The position numbers and the translations under genes were made by a program. A stretch of 50,010 bases of DNA from Planctomycetota bacterium (GTDB lineage: Bacteria; Planctomycetota; Planctomycetia; Isosphaerales; Isosphaeraceae): NCBI GenBank assembly GCA_028291545.1, contig JAQGHR010000087.1, positions 1-50,010 on the forward strand, read 5' to 3'. Positions 28,283 to 36,400 of the stretch are shown here, piece by piece. How positions within the stretch are numbered: the stretch's first letter is position 1; each line of letters opens with the position of its first letter. The notes under the pieces are model-generated. The model saw nothing but the letters and a program-made list of their open reading frames with translations, ran no database searches and was not told where the DNA came from.

Positions 28283-28321
28283 GAGAGGTCGAGCGGACTC
28301 TTACGATCCGCTCGGCCTCTC
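28283..28321. terminator. Bidirectional terminator-like hairpin between convergent WD40/caspase genes
   Basis: Fifteen-base arms (28283-28297 and 28307-28321) pair with a single T-G type wobble over a nine-base loop. It lies just 17 bp after the double-caspase stop and 61 bp before the stop of the convergent gene. It can fold in both transcripts, which suits a shared terminator. No T-tract is present. Confidence 0.6.
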
Positions 28322-28382
28322 AGGGTTAGTCAACCGCCAAAGGCGGCGTCACCCGCCGAGCCGACGCTAGCTCCCTTGGCCC

Positions 28383-31300
28383 TTATTTCGCTTCCGCCAG
28401 GTTCTGAGGTCGATTCGGCTCGAAGATGGGCACGCGGGGCGAGAGAGTTTCGGGGATGTAGCAGGCCGCGAATTGCTTGCGGCTGGTCAATTCCTTGACG
28501 CGGGAAATGACCGCGTCTTGAAAGTCGTCCAGTGTCATCGGGCGAGCGGAATCGACGAGCGGACGCGACGTGGCCCGAGCGTCGAACACCTCAAGGATCG
28601 CCTGGGCAAATGCGCCGTGACCGCGAGGAGCGAGGCGACGGCTCACCCCGTGATTCGCGGCCACGAATGTGATGACGTTTCGTTTCGAGAGCGAACGAAC
28701 GAAGTCGGTCAGTCCCTCGCGACACTCGGCGGGTGCCTTCTCGTGCGAGGTGTCGAGAAGGAGGAGCACCTTACATCCTTTCGAGGCAACTTCGGCCAAA
28801 GCATCGCCGATCTCTTCCGCGGTGGGTGTCTCGGCCTTGCTTGGCTCCGGCCCGGTGTCGGTGGCGATCACGAAGCGGTCCTTGGCTCCGGTCAGGACGT
28901 GGGATTCCAGGACCACGACCAGCATATCGTTCGGATCCTGGATTTCCTTTGCCATCGCCTGGATAGTCTGGCGCAGCGTCTTGCCCTTGGCCTCGGGACC
29001 GAAAAGCGCGGGCGTACTGGCAACCTGCGGGAATCTGACGGTGCCGCCCGGGGCGGCCAGGAATTTGCGCAGATCCTTCGCGTCCTCCTCGGCGAATGGG
29101 ATCGGCGGAAACCTGGAATTGCGGAAAGGCCCGCTGGCTCCAATGGTCACGACGTGCAACGTTGGCGGCTTCGGCGCAGCCAGGGCCGCAACCACGTCGA
29201 GCGTCGCGACCCGCTGCTTACCTTCACGATTGACAGCCACGACGGCGACTCTTTGTTGACCGCTGTGAACGGGCACGGGAATCAACTCATCCGCGAAGTC
29301 TTTCGGTGGGTTGTACGTCCTCGCCGGACCGGCCGGTCGTCCATCGACGAGCACCTGGACGGAGGCGATCGGGCTCCTCCCCTCGGCCGCGACCTGGGCA
29401 CGAATGGTCAATCCGCCCGGCGGCGACTGGATCGTCCGATCAAGGGGGATGACGGCGGCCGGCGAGCTGAGGGTGACGACCGGCGGGGCCTGCACCTGAA
29501 CGATCGCCGCCGGGTCCTGGTTCGGTTGGGCGAGTGCCGCCAGCGCGAGGCCCATATCATCCGTGTTGATCAGCGTCGTGAGCACATCCCGCTTGCGGAA
29601 TTCCTTCTCGAACTTTTCCGCCGGGAAACGATCCGTCGGACTATTGATGGTAGGTCCATTTCTGTGCCAGCCCAGGTATTTTCGGTCTCCGGCCACAGAG
29701 GTCTCGTAATAGCCCTCGGGCGTCCAGGCGACCCATTCGCGATCCTCGCCGACGAAAAGCGAGACCTTGGGCGAGTCTCTTCGGGTCGTATTTGCGAGGA
29801 CGACTTCCGCACCGCGCTGGACTCGGAACTCGATCAATGTGTCGGGAGGAAGCTCGTCGAGCAATTCCAGGCCATCGAGCGTCGGTCGCTTCGCCCCACC
29901 GACTGCAAGCGTGTCGAGCACATCCCCCACCTTCAGGCCCATCGCCTCGGCAAAACCTCTCGGCGCGACTGTCACGACGCTTCGGCGACCGTCCGGACCG
30001 GCCTGAAAAGTCGCGCCGAGCGCGGGCCTCGCATCACAACCGGCGAGGGACCAGATGCGTACGGTTTGATCCGAGGAACCGGTCGCCAGCCACATCCCAT
30101 CAGGCGAGGGAGCGAGATCGTACACCGCCGACGAGTGCCCGGCGAACAGGCGAGTCCTCGCGCCATCCTCAAGCCGGTGGATCACGATCCCCGCTTCGCA
30201 GGCGACGGCGATGCAAGGCTTGGAATGCGCCTTGCCCGGTGGAAGGAAGCTATAGGCCCACCATCGGCGGTTTCGCAGTGGATCGAGCGCGATCGTGAAC
30301 GTCTTTTCGGCCGGACCGGTCACCTTCAGGTGGTAGGGATCGCGGGTCTCGACGCTCCACCCTTCCCAGGTCGTCTGCGCCCGAGAAAGGTCGGCCGGAA
30401 CGACCGGCGATAACGCCAGGGTCTTGAAATCGAAACCAACGAATTCGGCGTTTGCCCCCGCGATCTCCTGGGCATGAGAAAACCCGATCGATCGACTATC
30501 GCGACCGTAACCAACTCGCCACACGCTTTCCCCCTGCCCTCGCAGCGTGAGCTTCGGCCGGTTCGCGGCGGTAAGGTCCGCAACCGTGATCCCCTGATCA
30601 TCCCCGCCAGCGAACGCGAGCCTTCGATCGTCAGGGGTGAAGGCGAGGGCGTAGACGAGGTTATTCGCGGAGAACTTCGTCGAGAGCAGTTTGCCATCGG
30701 GCAATGAACGCAGTTGGACTTCGCAATCGACCCGGGGTCTCTGTCCATGTGAATTCGTTCTGCCCCGATCAAGCGGGTACTTCACCACGCTCACGGCCAG
30801 AGTACGACCATCGTGGCTCACGGAAAGGGCCTCGACGGGACCGAGAACCTCAATTTGCTTCTGGACGACCAATTTCTTCAGTGCGTCTCCCGCATAGCGG
30901 TCCAGCAATCCATTTTCACGGCCGACGTAAAGAATACCGTCAACCGTCGGCGTGAATGCGAGGGACAGTATCTCATTTCCGTTCGGATCGAGCCCCAAAC
31001 TAGCCTGCGACTCCGACAAAGTCGCCGGAGGGCGGAGAACAGGAGGGCCGTCCCGTTCCAGATCCCAGAGTCTCACGATCCCGTCGCTTCCCCCGGCAGC
31101 CAGACGGCGACCGTCGGGCCGGAATGACAGTTGATTTATCGGCTGGCCCGGTCCGGACAGAATTCTATGCGGCTTCAGAGTCGCCATATCCCAGAGGATG
31201 ACCCGACCATCATTCCCGCTCGAGGCCAAGTACTTCCCGTCGGGCGAGAAGACGAGATTCATCACTGTGTCCGAATGCCCTGGAGAATTCGGTTCTGACG

Positions 31301-31772
31301 CGATGTGACTCGGAAGTTCTGCGACGACTTCGCCGTTCCAGTTCGCAGGATCACCCGGGTATCGGAATAGTGATATATTCCCACGCGTGGTCCATAAACC
31401 ATAGCCCGCGACCGCCAGGTAGCGATTCCCTTTCGCATCCGCGTACGGAGAGAGCGCCATCGAATAAATCACACCGGCCGAGCCTCTCCAGATCGCCGGG
31501 CGAATCGTTCGAGTGAGAATCCCACGACCATCCTCGATGTTCCAGACATGGATCAGCTTGTCCATGCCTCCAGAGAGCAGCCTGGTGCCGTCGGAATTCA
31601 TGATGAGAGTTCGGACGGGAGCGTTATGACCTCCGGTATCGAGCACGACGAAGGGTCGGGTGAAGTCCCGGATCTGTACCTGCCCACGAGCCGATCCGTT
31701 GATGGTCAGCAGTCCAAAGCCGAGCAGAGATAACCATCGCAATGCCGAGCGGGAAAAATTTGCGTGATTCAC
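28383..31772 (-). CDS. Exported WD40-PDZ-pseudocaspase protein
   Basis: A 1129-residue protein with an N-terminal signal peptide ending near SARGQ. WD40 repeats fill about residues 45-570 (SGGMDKLIHVWNIEDG, SSGNDGRVILWDMA, TGSSDQTVRIWSLAG). A PDZ-like domain follows (587-662: VVTVAPRGFAEAMGLKVGDVL). Next come REWVAWTPEGYYETS, an Ig-like segment (about 757-867) and a caspase fold (870-1070) starting LHVVTIGASG. In this fold the His is kept (H958 in LESHVLTG) but the nucleophile Cys is Ser (S1009 in LLLDTSHE), so it is probably inactive. The WD40, aromatic motif, sandwich and caspase order matches that of the neighbouring 1419-residue protein, so the two look like diverged paralogues that share an ancestor. 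It is convergent with that gene. A scaffold or decoy role is inferred, not shown. Confidence 0.88.
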   Translation of the reverse strand: MNHANFSRSALRWLSLLGFGLLTINGSARGQVQIRDFTRPFVVLDTGGHNAPVRTLIMNSDGTRLLSGGMDKLIHVWNIEDGRGILTRTIRPAIWRGSAGVIYSMALSPYADAKGNRYLAVAGYGLWTTRGNISLFRYPGDPANWNGEVVAELPSHIASEPNSPGHSDTVMNLVFSPDGKYLASSGNDGRVILWDMATLKPHRILSGPGQPINQLSFRPDGRRLAAGGSDGIVRLWDLERDGPPVLRPPATLSESQASLGLDPNGNEILSLAFTPTVDGILYVGRENGLLDRYAGDALKKLVVQKQIEVLGPVEALSVSHDGRTLAVSVVKYPLDRGRTNSHGQRPRVDCEVQLRSLPDGKLLSTKFSANNLVYALAFTPDDRRLAFAGGDDQGITVADLTAANRPKLTLRGQGESVWRVGYGRDSRSIGFSHAQEIAGANAEFVGFDFKTLALSPVVPADLSRAQTTWEGWSVETRDPYHLKVTGPAEKTFTIALDPLRNRRWWAYSFLPPGKAHSKPCIAVACEAGIVIHRLEDGARTRLFAGHSSAVYDLAPSPDGMWLATGSSDQTVRIWSLAGCDARPALGATFQAGPDGRRSVVTVAPRGFAEAMGLKVGDVLDTLAVGGAKRPTLDGLELLDELPPDTLIEFRVQRGAEVVLANTTRRDSPKVSLFVGEDREWVAWTPEGYYETSVAGDRKYLGWHRNGPTINSPTDRFPAEKFEKEFRKRDVLTTLINTDDMGLALAALAQPNQDPAAIVQVQAPPVVTLSSPAAVIPLDRTIQSPPGGLTIRAQVAAEGRSPIASVQVLVDGRPAGPARTYNPPKDFADELIPVPVHSGQQRVAVVAVNREGKQRVATLDVVAALAAPKPPTLHVVTIGASGPFRNSRFPPIPFAEEDAKDLRKFLAAPGGTVRFPQVASTPALFGPEAKGKTLRQTIQAMAKEIQDPNDMLVVVLESHVLTGAKDRFVIATDTGPEPSKAETPTAEEIGDALAEVASKGCKVLLLLDTSHEKAPAECREGLTDFVRSLSKRNVITFVAANHGVSRRLAPRGHGAFAQAILEVFDARATSRPLVDSARPMTLDDFQDAVISRVKELTSRKQFAACYIPETLSPRVPIFEPNRPQNLAEAK

Positions 31773-31894
31773 GGCACCACCTTCGTGTTGTGCTGCTCAA
31801 CCATTGAGCCGGTCGTCAATGGTATTGTGGGGGCTTTTTCCGGAAAGATCAAATCTTGGGATGCGCGAGGGCGATATATCAGGATAGCAAAAGA

Positions 31895-31912
31895 ACCCGC
31901 AGGAGTGCGGGT
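31895..31912 (-). terminator. Small hairpin with minus-strand T-rich tail in a divergent gap
   Basis: ACCCGCA (31895-31901) and TGCGGGT (31906-31912) pair over a four-base loop. Read on the minus strand the stem is followed by TTCTTTTGC, like an intrinsic terminator. It sits about 120 bases upstream of the WD40-PDZ gene (minus) and about 48 bases before the ATG of the divergent outer-membrane-like gene. It may be an attenuator of the minus-strand gene or an insulator between divergent promoters. Confidence 0.4.
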
Positions 31913-31960
31913 CTCGTTCGCGGTTTGCCATCGGCCAGATTCCCAGGAGGAGCGAGGGAA

Positions 31961-33307
31961 ATGAAGAAGAAACCGCGAACACGGCTCGCTACAGGATTAG
32001 CGGTTTTGGCCCTTGGTGCTGCATCGCAAGTATTTGGCCAGGAACCCTCCGGACAAGCGACTCCACAGGCTCGACCCCGAGCCCAGTCCGGTATTCCCGG
32101 GGGAGGGACGGCCCCCGGCCAATCCGGTAATGAAGGAATGGCGCCCGGGTCTTCCATTGGTGGAGCCCCCGGATCGCCCAGCGGTGCGATGGCCCCAGGT
32201 TCGACTGACGCAGGAACGGGAAACGCAGGTGAACTCGCTCCGGGCAGCGTGGGTGCGGGTGCAGGCGGAGGGGCCGGCGAAGGCCTTAATCCCTCCCTTT
32301 CCTCCGGTCTGGGAGGCGGATTGAGTGGCGGCGGTAGCTACTTCGGCATGATCGGTGACGCCCCGCCGGGTTCCCGCCTTCAAATCCTGGCCAGGCCGGT
32401 AGGAATCCCTCAGCCTCCGCCCTTGCCGAGGCCCGGAGTGCCGCCGGGTCCGCCGAGGTTCCCGAGGGTCGGGACCTCGATCACCGCGGCCGTCCTGCCC
32501 TCGGTCCAGCAGTTGAAAATCTCGGAGAACCAGAGCCCGGCTCCCCAGGATCGGATCTACACGTCGTTCAACTATTTCGACAACCTGAACCAGAGCAGGA
32601 ACGAGAGCCTGGGTTCGTCGATCGATCACATCAAAGTCTACCGCTACGTACTCGGGTTCGAGAAGACGTTCCTGGACGGCCGGGCCTCGGCGGGCATGAG
32701 ACTGCCCATCGATACGCTCACTTCGTCCAGCAGGCTGCCCGGCTTCGGGGGAACGTCAACCGCCGTGGGCGATCTGGCTGCCATCTTCAAATACGCGTTC
32801 TATCAGGATCGTGACACGGGCAGCCTCGCCTCCGTGGGCCTCATGACCAGCTTCCCGACCGGCCCGAACCGGTTCGCCGGCGCCCGAGGCTTCAACTCGT
32901 TCCGCGATACCGCATTGACACCGTTCGTCGGTGGCATCCTCAATCGGGGTGACCTGTATATCCAGGGCTTCAGCTCGCTGGAGATCCCGACCGACCAGAA
33001 TCAGGTGACGGTGCTCTATAACGACATTGGCCTCGGTTATTTCGTCTACCGCGCCCCCCAGCCCGATCGCTTCCTCGCGGCCATCGCACCCACGGTCGAG
33101 CTCCACGTCAATACACCGCTCAGCCATCGCGGCTTCGGCGGACCGGGTAACGTCCTGAACGGTGCCTTCGACGTCGTGGACTTTACTTTCGGCTCGAATT
33201 TCCTCCTCGGCAAGCGCGGTGTGCTGACCGTGGGCATCGTCGAACCGGTCACCGGTCCGCGTCCGTTCACTCTCGAAGCGATCGCCCAGTTCAATCTTCG
33301 ATTCTGA
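31961..33307 (+). CDS. Probable outer-membrane beta-barrel protein with Gly/Pro-rich linker
   Basis: A 448-residue exported protein. The signal peptide is MKKKPRTRLATGLAVLALGAASQVFGQ, spread over residues 1-27, with cleavage likely after VFG. Residues 28-130 are Gly/Ser/Pro-rich low complexity (GGAPGSPSGAMAPGS and similar). From about 160 the sequence alternates hydrophobic and polar residues with aromatic pairs (YTSFNYFDNLN, YRYVLGFEKTF, AIFKYAFYQD), and it ends in AIAQFNLRF with a terminal Phe, the usual sign of an outer-membrane barrel. AGGAGG lies ten bases upstream of the ATG. I know such proteins as uncharacterised transporter- or porin-like planctomycete proteins. It precedes the giant surface protein by 174 bp and may share its envelope role. 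Confidence 0.78.
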   Translation: MKKKPRTRLATGLAVLALGAASQVFGQEPSGQATPQARPRAQSGIPGGGTAPGQSGNEGMAPGSSIGGAPGSPSGAMAPGSTDAGTGNAGELAPGSVGAGAGGGAGEGLNPSLSSGLGGGLSGGGSYFGMIGDAPPGSRLQILARPVGIPQPPPLPRPGVPPGPPRFPRVGTSITAAVLPSVQQLKISENQSPAPQDRIYTSFNYFDNLNQSRNESLGSSIDHIKVYRYVLGFEKTFLDGRASAGMRLPIDTLTSSSRLPGFGGTSTAVGDLAAIFKYAFYQDRDTGSLASVGLMTSFPTGPNRFAGARGFNSFRDTALTPFVGGILNRGDLYIQGFSSLEIPTDQNQVTVLYNDIGLGYFVYRAPQPDRFLAAIAPTVELHVNTPLSHRGFGGPGNVLNGAFDVVDFTFGSNFLLGKRGVLTVGIVEPVTGPRPFTLEAIAQFNLRF

Positions 33308-33338
33308 GGCGATGACAGAACGAGCCGTGGCTGACGGA

Positions 33339-33366
33339 TTGACTTTTTTGGTCGTGTTGATACATT
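33339..33366 (+). promoter_or_regulatory. Possible promoter of the giant surface protein gene
   Basis: TTGACT (33339-33344) is followed after 16 bases by TACATT (33361-33366), matching sigma-70 consensus at 5 of 6 and 4 of 6. It lies 31 bp after the upstream stop codon and about 115 bp before the ATG at 33482, so the giant gene would have its own promoter with a leader of roughly 110 bases. The run of T within the spacer could also be part of a terminator, though no stem precedes it. Confidence 0.4.
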
Positions 33367-33481
33367 CGACGTTTCATTCTCCCAATACTGCCTGATCCAT
33401 CCAGACTGACGGGCAGGATGCCCCTCGCTACCAACCGGAGGCCCATAAGGAAACGGGCTTCAGCCGGTGGGAGAGGCCCCC

Positions 33482-36400
33482 ATGTCCCGACATGCCTTCC
33501 GATCGATCCGTCGCAACCCAAAGCCCGATTGCCGCAGCTCGCGTCCATCACTGGAGATGGTCGAGCCGCGGATCCTGCTCTCGGTGTTCACCGTGACACG
33601 GTCCGACGATGGCGCAGCCTCGGGCGGCTTGACGTTGAGACAGGCGATCCAGGCGGCCAACGTGAATCCGGGCCTGGATACCATCAATTTTGCCATAACG
33701 GGCTCGGGCGTTCAGACGATTACTCCCGCTACGGCACTCGACGATATCACCGGTCCCGTGGTCATTGACGGCTATACACAGGCGGGGTCGAGCCGGAATA
33801 CGCTGCCGAATGGTGACAACGCCGTCCTGCAAATCGAGCTGGACGGCACGTCCGCCGGGACAGGTATTGCCGGGCTTCGGGTCGTTTCGGGCAGTTCGAC
33901 GATCACCGGGCTCGCCATCAATCGATTCGGTGGCCCCGGCATCTCGCTCGATACGGGCGGCGGCAACCTGATTCAAGGCAACTTCCTGGGGACCGACCCG
34001 ACCGGAACGATCGCTCTGCCGAACGGGCAAGGCGGGGTCGGCGGAATTGCGTCGTCGAACAATACGATTGGCGGTACAAACCCCGCCGACCGCAACGTGA
34101 TCTCGGGTAACGGGGCCGCGGGCGTCTCGTTCACGATCATCTCCGGCAGCGGCGTGATCTCCTCGGGCAACCTGATCCTGGGGAACTTTCTCGGGATTGA
34201 TGCCGGAGGGACCAATCCTCTGGGGAACACTGGCCCGGGAATTTCCCTGACGGATGTGACGGGCAACACCGTCGGAGGAATGACTCCGGGGGCCCGCAAC
34301 ATCATCTCGAGCAATTCGACGGGCGTGCTCATCAGCACGAATACGGGTGCCCCGGTCGCCAACGATGTGGTGCTGGGAAACTACATCGGGACCGACGTCT
34401 CCGGTAAGCAGGGTCTCGGCAACGCGTTCGACGGGATTTTGCTCTCGGGTGCGAGCGGCAATACCATCGGTGGAGTCGCTGCGGGGGCCGGCAACGTCCT
34501 CGCGGACAACCAGCAGTTCGGCATCCAGGTCGGCGGTGCGGGGGCCTCGAAGAATGTGATCCAAGGAAACCTGATCGGTACGGACGTCACCGGAAATACC
34601 GCGCTTGCCAATGCGAGTTCGGGTGTTGATATCAACACCGGCGCCTCCGGAAACCTCGTCGGTGGAACCACGACGGGGTCGGGAAACGTCATATCGGGCA
34701 ATCAGGTTGATGGCGTCACCATCGAGAATGCCTCGCCCTCCAACATCGTCCAGGGCAACTTCATCGGCACCGATTTGACCGGTTCGTCGAAGCTCGGCAA
34801 CGGCGGCGTCGGGGTCCAGATCCGCACCTCCGCGAATAACACCGTCGGCGGAACGACCCCGGGCGCGGCAAATACGATCGCCTTCAGCATCGGAGCGGGA
34901 GTGGTCGTCGTTGGTACATCAGCCAGCGCGGCCGGAAACGCCATCCTCTCGAATTCGATCCACGACAATGGCGGACTCGGCATCGACCTGGGGAACGACG
35001 GCGTCACGCCCAACACGCCCGGCGGCCCCCACGCCGGCCCGAACAATCTGCAGAACTTCCCGATCATCACGCGCATCGTCCATCAGCCCAATTCCTCGAT
35101 CATCAGCGGGACGTTCAACAGCACACCAGGCACTCAGTTCACGCTCCAGTTCTTCTCGAACGTTGCGGCCGATTCCAGCGGGTTCGGCGAGGGCCAGACC
35201 TTTCTCGGGCAGGCCACCACCACGACCGACACGGCGGGCAACGCGACGTTTAGCTTCACCACGACGTCGCCGGTCGCCCCCAACCAGCCCTACATCACGT
35301 CAACGGCGACCGACGCGGCGGGCAACACATCGGAGTTCTCAAAGGCGGCGTTATCCACGATCGTCACGAACACAAAGGACAGCGGTCTCGGCTCTCTCCG
35401 CCAGGCGATCCTCAACGCCAATTCGCAAGTGGGGCATGACACCATCCAGTTCGAGGTTGGCCCCGGCGTCCAGACCATTCAGCCTCTCACGGCATTGCCG
35501 GTCGTCCAGGAGGAGGTGACGATCGACGCCACCGCTCCCTCGGACTTGCCAACGCAGAGTGTCGTGATCGATGGCACGAATGCGCCTGGGACGTCGGGTT
35601 TCACATTCGCTGACAACAACAACGTGGTTCGTGGCCTATCCGTCGTCCGGTTCCACTCGGTGACAAATCCGTCTTCAGGTGCGGTCAACGGGGGGATCGG
35701 GATCGTCTTCCAGGGTTCGAACAACCTCGCGGCCGGTAATTTTCTCGGGACCGACCCAGCAGGTGATGTGAACTTCGGCAACGACCAGGACGGGATCCTG
35801 ATCCAGGGGGGCCAGAATACGATCGGAGGAATCACCCAGGCCGATCGAAACGTCATCTCGGGCAACAAGGCGGTAGGAATCCTTGTCGCCACGAGCGAAG
35901 CCCCCAACAACCTGATCGAGGGGAACTTCATCGGCATTGATCCGACGGGGGCGGTTGCACTTCCGAATGGGATCGGGATTTTGGTGGACCTCGGATCCTC
36001 GAATACCACCATCGGAGGCTCCAAAGGGCTGGCCGGCAACGTCATCTCCGGCAACGCGGGCGACGGGATCTCGATTGTCAACGGGCAGAATACCCTGATC
36101 CTGGGCAACATCATTGGCTCGGGACCGTCCTTCCCGAGGTTGGATGCGGACCTCGGGAACGGCGGTGCGGGGGTTCGCGTCGGCGTCAATGCGACCGGAA
36201 CGCAGATCGTGCAGGGGAATTCCATCGTCCACAATCGCGGAGCCGGGGTGCGAGGCGATTTCCAGATCGGTCAGCCAACGATAGTCGCCTTCGCATCGAT
36301 TCTCGGCAATTCCATCTTCAACAACGGTGCCCTGGGCATCGACATGTACCTGCCGGGCGTGACCCCGAATCGGCCGGTCGGCCCGACGGTTGGACCGGAC

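Noticed and set aside
28473..30413. A 646-residue open frame on the plus strand
   Set aside because: It lies wholly inside the WD40-PDZ gene on the other strand. The composition (Arg, Gly, Asp-rich, no hydrophobic core or motif) is that of an antisense frame in GC-rich DNA.
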